Below, in pieces: positions 58,334 to 64,000 of a stretch of DNA of 64,000 nucleotides. The stretch is from Pseudomonas abyssi (GTDB lineage Bacteria > Pseudomonadota > Gammaproteobacteria > Pseudomonadales > Pseudomonadaceae). How positions within the stretch are numbered: position 1 is the first letter of the stretch; every line of letters starts with the position of its first letter. Position numbers and translations under genes: made by a program. The notes under the pieces were generated by a model that was given only the letters and a program-made list of their open reading frames with translations, did no database searches and was not told the origin of the DNA. The stretch is from assembly GCF_002307495.1 (NCBI RefSeq), contig NZ_NTMR01000003.1, positions 1-64,000 on the forward strand. Reading direction: 5' to 3'.

Positions 58334-59494
58334 ATGATCCCCTACGGACGTCAGGAGATCAGCGAGGAGGATATCGAGGCGGTGGTTGCCGTGCTGCGCT
58401 CGGATTTTCTGACGCAGGGTCCTATGGTGCCGCGATTTGAGCAGGCGCTTGCCAGCAAGGTAGGAGCAAGTCATGCCGTCGCGGTAAACAGTGCAACGTC
58501 GGCGCTGCATATCGCCTGTCTGGCGTTGGAGCTGGGGCAGGGGGACTGGCTATGGACCAGCCCTGTAACCTTCGTGGCATCGGCTAACTGCGCGCTGTAT
58601 TGTGGCGCTCAAGTCGATTTTGTCGATATTGACCCGCGCACCTACAACCTCTGTCCGGTCGCGCTTGAGCGCAAGCTGGTAGAGGCCGAGCAACAGGGGC
58701 GGTTGCCCAAGGTGGTGGTAGCGGTGCATCTGTGCGGCCAGTCCTGTGACATGCAGGCCATTGGCGCGCTGGCAAAACGCTTTGGCTTTGCCGTGATCGA
58801 GGATGCCTCACACGCCATCGGTGGGCGCTATCAGGGTGACTATGTAGGTAGCGGTCGCTTCAGCGACATCACTATTTTCAGTTTTCATCCGGTGAAGATC
58901 ATTACCACCGCCGAAGGCGGCATGGCGGTCACCAACAATGCGACGCTGGCGGCGCGCATGGCGCTATACCGCAGCCACGGTATTACCCGTGATCCGGCGA
59001 TGATGGTCGGTGAGTCTGACGGCCCCTGGTATTACCAGCAGATCGAGCTGGGCTTCAACTATCGTATGACTGAGTTACAAGCGGCGCTGGGTGTCAGCCA
59101 GCTGGCCCGGCTGGATGACTTTGTTGCTCGTCGCCACGCGCTGGCTCGTCGCTATGATCAGTTGCTGGCGGCGCTGCCTGTCACCTGTCCGTGGCAACAC
59201 GCCGACAGTTACTCCGGTCTACACCTCTACCCAGTTCGATTGCAGTTGGAGAAGATTACCTTGAGCCACCGTGAGGTGTTCGAGCAATTGCGAGAGCGTG
59301 GCATCGGCGTGAATCTGCACTACATCCCGGTACACACTCAGCCGTATTACGCGGCCATGGGGTTCTCTGCCGAGGATTTTCCGCAATCCATGGCGTATTA
59401 CCGTGAAGCTATCAGCCTGCCGATGTACCACACGCTGAGTGAGGCGCAGCAGGACGAGGTGGTCGCTACCCTGGCTGAGATCTGCCATGGTTGA
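58334..59494 (+). CDS. pseC: UDP-4-keto-sugar aminotransferase PseC
   Basis: The 386-residue DegT/DnrJ/EryC1-type PLP enzyme has the PLP lysine Lys188 in IFSFHPVKIITTAEGG, VIEDASHAIGG and LGFNYRMTELQAALGVSQL. Right after pseB it should add the C4 amino group to give UDP-4-amino-4,6-dideoxy-N-acetyl-altrosamine. It overlaps the acetyltransferase gene by eight bases. Confidence 0.95.
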   Translation: MIPYGRQEISEEDIEAVVAVLRSDFLTQGPMVPRFEQALASKVGASHAVAVNSATSALHIACLALELGQGDWLWTSPVTFVASANCALYCGAQVDFVDIDPRTYNLCPVALERKLVEAEQQGRLPKVVVAVHLCGQSCDMQAIGALAKRFGFAVIEDASHAIGGRYQGDYVGSGRFSDITIFSFHPVKIITTAEGGMAVTNNATLAARMALYRSHGITRDPAMMVGESDGPWYYQQIELGFNYRMTELQAALGVSQLARLDDFVARRHALARRYDQLLAALPVTCPWQHADSYSGLHLYPVRLQLEKITLSHREVFEQLRERGIGVNLHYIPVHTQPYYAAMGFSAEDFPQSMAYYREAISLPMYHTLSEAQQDEVVATLAEICHG

Positions 59495-60020
59495 ACTCGC
59501 CACCGACCGTCTGTACCTGCGTCCGTTGAGCGCGCAAGATGCTACCCAGACCTATGCGGACTGGATGAATGACCCGCAGGTCAATCAATACCTTGAGACC
59601 CGCCACAGTCCCCAGAGCGTTGAAAGCTGCCGCGCCTTTATCGAACACTGCAACGCCGACCCTGCAAGCCATTTGTTCGGTATCTTCCTGCGGCAGGGTG
59701 ATCGGCATCTGGGCAACGTCAAGCTCGGTTTCATCAATAACCACTATCAGCGTGGTCAGATTAGCCTCTTTATCGGCGACAAGGCGTTCTGGGGCCAGGG
59801 CCTGTCCAGCGAGGTTGTGCGCCTGATTACGGCTTATGGTTTCGAGTCGTTAGGGCTGCACCGGCTTGAGGCTGGCTGCTACGAGGATAACCTGGCGTCG
59901 CTGCGCATATTTCTCAAGGCTGGCTATACGGTCGAGGGTTTCATGCGTGAACATGTGACCTTGAACGGTCGGCGTCTGGGCTGCTTCTGGCTCGGGAAAC
60001 TGCACAATGAGCATGCGTGA
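59487..60020 (+). CDS. pseH: GNAT acetyltransferase, probable PseH
   Basis: The 177-residue GNAT protein (RimJ/RimL-like) starts MVELATDRLYLRPLSAQDA. It has the acetyl-CoA segment IGDKAFWGQGLSSEVVRL and AGCYEDNLASLRIFLKAGY. Placed between pseC and later pathway genes, it most likely N-acetylates the C4 amine (the PseH step). I chose the ATG at 59487, because the earlier frame only translates the end of pseC in another frame. Confidence 0.8.
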   Translation: MVELATDRLYLRPLSAQDATQTYADWMNDPQVNQYLETRHSPQSVESCRAFIEHCNADPASHLFGIFLRQGDRHLGNVKLGFINNHYQRGQISLFIGDKAFWGQGLSSEVVRLITAYGFESLGLHRLEAGCYEDNLASLRIFLKAGYTVEGFMREHVTLNGRRLGCFWLGKLHNEHA

Positions 60021-60894
60021 AGTGACTGGAAAGCTGGCGCTGGGCACTGTTCAGTTTGGCCTGCCCTATGGCATCGCCAACCAGCAGGGTCAGGTGGGTG
60101 TCGACGAGGTGGGGCGGATTCTCGACCGTGCGCGTGAGTCTGGGGTGGATACCCTGGATACCGCAATCGCGTACGGTGAGAGCGAACGTGTACTGGGCGA
60201 GTTTGATCTGAGCGGCTTTAAGGTGGTGACCAAGCTGTCGGCCATCCCTGATGCCTGCGACGACGTGTCCGGCTGGGTGGAGCGCCAATTGGCTGAGTCG
60301 CTTGCTCGGCTCGGGCTGCAGCGCGTTGATGCGGTGTTGCTGCACCGTCCGGCGCAGCTGCTGGAGCCGCAGGGTGATGCTCTGTACGCTGCGCTGGCGG
60401 GGCTGCGCGAGCAGGGCCTGGCGGAGCGTATCGGGGCGTCGGTCTATGATGCCGAAGAGCTGGAGCGTCTGTGCCAGCGTTTTGCGCTGGATCTGGTGCA
60501 GGCACCCTACAACATTATTGATCACCGTCTTGATGAGTCCGGTTGGTTGCAGCGTTTGTCACGGCAGGGGACCGCACTGCATGTGCGTTCGGTGTTTCTG
60601 CAGGGGCTGCTGTTAATGAGCCGCGAGCAGCGTCCCGCCCATTTTGAGCACTGGCAGTCACTCTGGGACTGCTGGGACAGTTGGCTGGAAGAACACCAGC
60701 TGTCGCCGCTGCAAGCCACCCTGCGTTACGCGCTCAACCAGCCGCTTATCGAGCGTGTGGTGGTGGGTGTGGATAGCGCGCAGCAGTGGCAGCAGATACT
60801 TCAGGCGGCTGCAGGCGACTGCCCGCCGGTGCCCGCCGAGCTCGGCACTACCGACCCGGCATTGCTTAACCCCGCACTGTGGAAAACAGCATGA
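60007..60894 (+). CDS. aldo/keto reductase family protein in the nonulosonate cluster
   Basis: The 295-residue AKR barrel starts MSMREVTGKLALGTVQFGLPYG. It has VDTLDTAIAYGESERVLG, with the usual Asp and Tyr of the tetrad, then VVTKLS (Lys) and VDAVLLHRP (His). Such proteins recur in nonulosonic acid and surface sugar clusters, but the step they do is not settled. It overlaps the GNAT gene by 14 bases and the fusion gene by four. Confidence 0.85.
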   Translation: MSMREVTGKLALGTVQFGLPYGIANQQGQVGVDEVGRILDRARESGVDTLDTAIAYGESERVLGEFDLSGFKVVTKLSAIPDACDDVSGWVERQLAESLARLGLQRVDAVLLHRPAQLLEPQGDALYAALAGLREQGLAERIGASVYDAEELERLCQRFALDLVQAPYNIIDHRLDESGWLQRLSRQGTALHVRSVFLQGLLLMSREQRPAHFEHWQSLWDCWDSWLEEHQLSPLQATLRYALNQPLIERVVVGVDSAQQWQQILQAAAGDCPPVPAELGTTDPALLNPALWKTA

Positions 60895-62918
60895 AAACCG
60901 TTGCAATCGTTCAGGCTCGCATGGGCTCGACCCGCTTGCCTGACAAGGTAATGAAGCCCATCGGCGGTGTACCCATGATTGAGGTACTGCTGACGCGCCT
61001 GGCGCGTGCCCGCGAGCTCGATCAGATTGTGGTGGCGACCTCGGTGGATGCGCGTAACGAGCCGCTGGCTGATTGTGTGCGCCAGCTCGGTTTTGCCTGT
61101 GTTCAGGGCGACGAACAAGATGTCATGGCGCGTTATCTGCAGGCTGCCAGAGCACATCAGGCCGACGTCATCGTGCGGATCACGGGTGATTGCCCGCTGG
61201 TTGATCCCGAATTGGTCGATCAAATGATCAGGGGCTACCGCGCTGCTGGTGTGGATTATTTCAGTAACGTCGCTCCGCCGAGCTATCCGGACGGGCTGGA
61301 TATCGAAGTGTTCAGCTTGCGTGCGCTGGAGCAGGCCAGCGAGCAAACGGAGGCGGCCTTCGATCACGAGCATGTCACACCTTACCTGCGTGAGTCAGGT
61401 CTCTTCCGCGTAGGCGCAGAGCAGAACGAACAAGACCTGTCAGGCTGGCGCTGGACAGTGGATGAGCCGGCGGACCTGGAGGTGATTCGCCGCGTGTTTG
61501 CGCACTTTGCGCCGGACATTCACTTCAGCTGGCAGCAGGTCAAGGCATTGCAGGAGAACAGCCCGGCGCTGTTCACAGACAACCAAACGCTGATACGTAA
61601 CGAGGGGGCTACTATGGGCACCGGTCAAAAGTTGTGGAAACGGGCCAAACAGGTCATTCCCGGCGGCAATATGCTGCTGTCCAAGCGCGCAGAGATGTTC
61701 CTGCCTGAGCAGTGGCCGGCTTATTTCAGCAAGGCCAAGGGGTGCACCGTCTGGGATATGGACGGCAAGGCCTACACCGATATGTGCATCATGGGCGTGG
61801 GCACCAATATTCTTGGCTACGGTCACCCTGAGGTCGACGATGCGGTGCGCGGCACCATCGACAACGGCAATATGTCGACGCTCAACTGCCCCGAGGAAGT
61901 CTGGCTGGCAGAAAAGCTGATCGAGCTGCACCCCTGGGCAGACATGGTGCGCTTTGCCCGCTCCGGCGGTGAAGCCAACGCGCTGGCCATTCGCATCGCC
62001 CGGGCTGCCACCGGCAAGGACAAGGTGGCGGTCTGTGGCTACCACGGTTGGCACGACTGGTATCTGTCAGCCAACCTGGGCGACGACGAGAACCTGGCTG
62101 GTCATCTGTTGCCGGGGCTCGAGCCCAAGGGTGTGCCGGGTAACCTCAGGGGCACCGTGTTCCCCTTCAACTACAACAACTACGCTGAGCTGGAGGCCTT
62201 GGTCAATCGCCACGATATTGGTGTGATCAAGATGGAAGTGGTGCGCAACATGGGGCCTGAGGATGACTTCCTGCACAAAGTGCGCAAGCTGGCCACTGAT
62301 CGTGGCATCGTGCTGATCTTTGACGAGTGTACCTCCGGCTTCCGGCAGACCTTTGGCGGTCTGCACAAGATGTACGGCGTTGAGCCGGATATGGCCATGT
62401 TCGGCAAGGCGCTGGGTAACGGTTACGCCATCACCGCCACCATTGGACGGCGCGAGATTATGGAGGCAGCGCAAACAACCTTCATCAGCAGCACCTTCTG
62501 GACTGAGCGTGTCGGCCCGACTGCGGCGCTGAAGACCCTCGAAGTGATGGAGCGCGAGCGCTCTTGGGAGTACATCACCCAGACCGGCCTGTCGATCCGC
62601 GATGGTTGGCAGAAACTGGCGGATCGCCATGGAATCGAAATAGATCACTGGGGCCTCCCGGCGCTGACCGGTTTCTCGTTCCGCAGCCCTAACGTGCTGC
62701 AGTATAAGACGCTTGTCAGTCAGGAAATGTTGGCAAAGGGCTACCTCGCCAGCAATGCCGTCTACGTCTGCATGGAGCATAGTCAGGAGGTGATTGATGG
62801 CTACTTCGACGCGCTGGATCCGGTTTTTGCCCTGATCAGCGAGTGTGAGCAGGGCCGCGATGTCGGCGCGTTGCTCAAGGGGCCGGTGTGCCATGGTGGG
62901 TTCAAGCGGCTGAACTGA
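60891..62918 (+). CDS. fusion of SpsF-type cytidylyltransferase and class III aminotransferase
   Basis: The 675-residue protein joins two enzymes. Residues 1-230 are a nucleotidyltransferase (VAIVQARMGSTRLPDKV, ITGDCPLVDPELVD), the SpsF/PseF-like type that activates nonulosonic acids with CTP. Residues 245-675 are a class III PLP aminotransferase related to glutamate-1-semialdehyde aminomutase, with Asp478 in LIFDECTSGFR and Lys506 in MFGKALGNGY. A GAGGGGG and an ATG (61602-61616) sit at the junction, so the second half may also be made alone. I chose the ATG at 60891 (ATGA overlap) over the GTG at 60879. The aminotransferase substrate is unknown. Confidence 0.87.
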   Translation: MKTVAIVQARMGSTRLPDKVMKPIGGVPMIEVLLTRLARARELDQIVVATSVDARNEPLADCVRQLGFACVQGDEQDVMARYLQAARAHQADVIVRITGDCPLVDPELVDQMIRGYRAAGVDYFSNVAPPSYPDGLDIEVFSLRALEQASEQTEAAFDHEHVTPYLRESGLFRVGAEQNEQDLSGWRWTVDEPADLEVIRRVFAHFAPDIHFSWQQVKALQENSPALFTDNQTLIRNEGATMGTGQKLWKRAKQVIPGGNMLLSKRAEMFLPEQWPAYFSKAKGCTVWDMDGKAYTDMCIMGVGTNILGYGHPEVDDAVRGTIDNGNMSTLNCPEEVWLAEKLIELHPWADMVRFARSGGEANALAIRIARAATGKDKVAVCGYHGWHDWYLSANLGDDENLAGHLLPGLEPKGVPGNLRGTVFPFNYNNYAELEALVNRHDIGVIKMEVVRNMGPEDDFLHKVRKLATDRGIVLIFDECTSGFRQTFGGLHKMYGVEPDMAMFGKALGNGYAITATIGRREIMEAAQTTFISSTFWTERVGPTAALKTLEVMERERSWEYITQTGLSIRDGWQKLADRHGIEIDHWGLPALTGFSFRSPNVLQYKTLVSQEMLAKGYLASNAVYVCMEHSQEVIDGYFDALDPVFALISECEQGRDVGALLKGPVCHGGFKRLN

Positions 62919-64000
62919 TGGGCCTGCAGATCTGTTTTCGTGCCGATGCCGCCCTGTGGATCGGTACGGGACACGTCATGCGCTGCCTGACCCTGGCCGA
63001 TGCGCTCAGCGCCGCCGGGCATGACTGTCATTTCATCTGCCGCAGCCATCGCGGCCACCTGCTGGAGGTCATCCACGGACGCGGTTATACAACCACCGCC
63101 TTGCCTGCAGCTGTGCAGCAGGCTGAGCCGGTGGCCGGCTCGCATGCTCACTGGCTCGGTGTGAGTGTCGAGCAGGATGCGGCTGATACGGCTGCAGTCT
63201 TGCAGTCGGTGGGCTGTGACTGGTTGGTGGTCGATCATTACGCGCTGGATACGCAGTGGGAATCGCGTATGCGGGCATGCTGTCGTCACGTCCTGGTGAT
63301 CGATGACCTGGCTGATCGCGCGCACGACTGCGACCTGTTGCTGGATCAGACCTATAGCAGGCGCCCCGAGGACTATCGTTCGCTGGTCCCGGCCGCTGCC
63401 CAGCTGCTTTGCGGCAGTGCCAACGCCCTGCTGCGTGCGGATTTTGCCGCGCAGCGTGAGGCGTCATTGACCAGGCGCGCCGCGCAGCCGTATCCGCTCA
63501 AGCACATCTTGGTCTCCATGGGGGGGGTAGATGCGGACAATGCCACTGCCCAGGTGCTGCGTGGTCTGGCTGCGACGCCCGGCGCTGGCGCCTTGGCGGT
63601 GACGGTTATCATGGGCGGACAGGCCCCCTGGCTGGCCGAGGTGCAGCAGTTGAGCCAGGCCTTGACGCTTGACGTGACGGTGCGCGTGGACGTGAGTGAC
63701 ATGGCGTCTGTGATGGCACAGGCTGACCTTGCCATTGGCGCCGCAGGCGCGACCGCGTGGGAGCGCTGCTGTCTGGGCCTGCCCACCTTGATGGTTGTGT
63801 TGGCGGATAACCAGCGACTGGTCGCCGAGGGGCTGCGTGCTGCTGGCGCGGTGCACTTATTGCCATCGGTGAACAGTCTGGCCAAGTCTCTGCCTGGGCT
63901 GCTTGGGGCGCTAATTGCCGACCCAGGGCAGCTTCAGCAGATGAGTCAGCGTGCTGCGGCGCTGGTTGATGGCGCTGGGGTGAGGCGCGTTCTGGATGCG
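62918..64000 (+). CDS. pseG: UDP-2,4-diacetamido-trideoxy-altropyranose hydrolase PseG (3' end cut by window)
   Basis: The 361 codons seen run open to the window end. The start has the PseG signature FRADAALWIGTGHVMRCLTLADAL, with catalytic His19. The middle has LVVDHYALD and VLVIDDLADR, and the C-terminal lobe has ILVSMGGVDADN and IGAAGATAWERCCLGLPTL. PseG removes UDP from the di-acetamido sugar before PseI condenses it with phosphoenolpyruvate. The ATG shares its A with the previous stop. Further pathway genes, such as pseI, probably follow outside the window. Confidence 0.93.
   Translation, partial: MGLQICFRADAALWIGTGHVMRCLTLADALSAAGHDCHFICRSHRGHLLEVIHGRGYTTTALPAAVQQAEPVAGSHAHWLGVSVEQDAADTAAVLQSVGCDWLVVDHYALDTQWESRMRACCRHVLVIDDLADRAHDCDLLLDQTYSRRPEDYRSLVPAAAQLLCGSANALLRADFAAQREASLTRRAAQPYPLKHILVSMGGVDADNATAQVLRGLAATPGAGALAVTVIMGGQAPWLAEVQQLSQALTLDVTVRVDVSDMASVMAQADLAIGAAGATAWERCCLGLPTLMVVLADNQRLVAEGLRAAGAVHLLPSVNSLAKSLPGLLGALIADPGQLQQMSQRAAALVDGAGVRRVLDA

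Noticed and set aside
60879-60890. GTG start for the fusion gene at 60879
   Set aside because: The ATG at 60891 gives the conserved MKTVAIVQARMGS start and a normal ATGA overlap.

Overview
The window looks like the chromosome of a GC-rich gammaproteobacterium of the family Pseudomonadaceae. From memory, most blocks follow Pseudomonas aeruginosa gene order: mapZ-radA, morA-glyA, thiO/pilR-pilS, bamD-rluD-pgeF-clpB, and aceF-aceE-glnE-ilvE-waaF-waaC-waaG-waaP followed by core kinases and a carbamoyltransferase. These blocks are joined differently here, which suggests a relative such as the Halopseudomonas lineage. That genus assignment is inference. I see no insertion sequence, CRISPR array, tRNA or rRNA.

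Layout: 1-6.5 kb holds a HemD-like protein, a Lon-like AAA+ protease, a gap with DnaA-box-like sequences, a UPF0114 membrane protein and a tightly overlapped light-repair operon (DUF6482, Fe-S photolyase, DUF2256). 6.5-16 kb holds rlmG, mscL, a polyphosphate:AMP phosphotransferase overlapping an EAL phosphodiesterase gene, radA, mapZ, gdhA and ettA. 16-26 kb holds morA, glyA, a periplasmic binding-like protein, a DUF898 protein overlapping an M48 peptidase, and mqo. 26-38.5 kb holds thiO, the pilS-pilR two-component system, glutamine-dependent nadE, bamD, rluD, pgeF and heat-shock clpB. 38.8-47.4 kb holds the pyruvate dehydrogenase genes aceE-aceF, divergent glnE, and ilvE.

From 47.4 kb to the window end one long same-strand gene train makes the cell surface. 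It runs from inner-core heptosyltransferases (waaF, waaC) through the first outer-core glycosyltransferase (waaG), four consecutive kinase genes carrying five kinase-like domains, a carbamoyltransferase and a GT-B type transferase. It then passes directly into a pseudaminic-acid-type nonulosonic acid pathway: pseB, pseC, a GNAT acetyltransferase, an aldo/keto reductase, a fused cytidylyltransferase-aminotransferase, and a pseG cut by the window end. Almost all junctions overlap by 1-14 bases, so translational coupling is likely.

The most unusual non-coding features are intergenic elements built from inverted arms of 7-base repeats (after radA, nadE and ilvE), a pair of covarying 20-base palindromes, two TGTAG-N5-CTACA operators upstream of aceE that resemble HexR sites, and a good sigma-32 promoter behind a palindrome in front of clpB.
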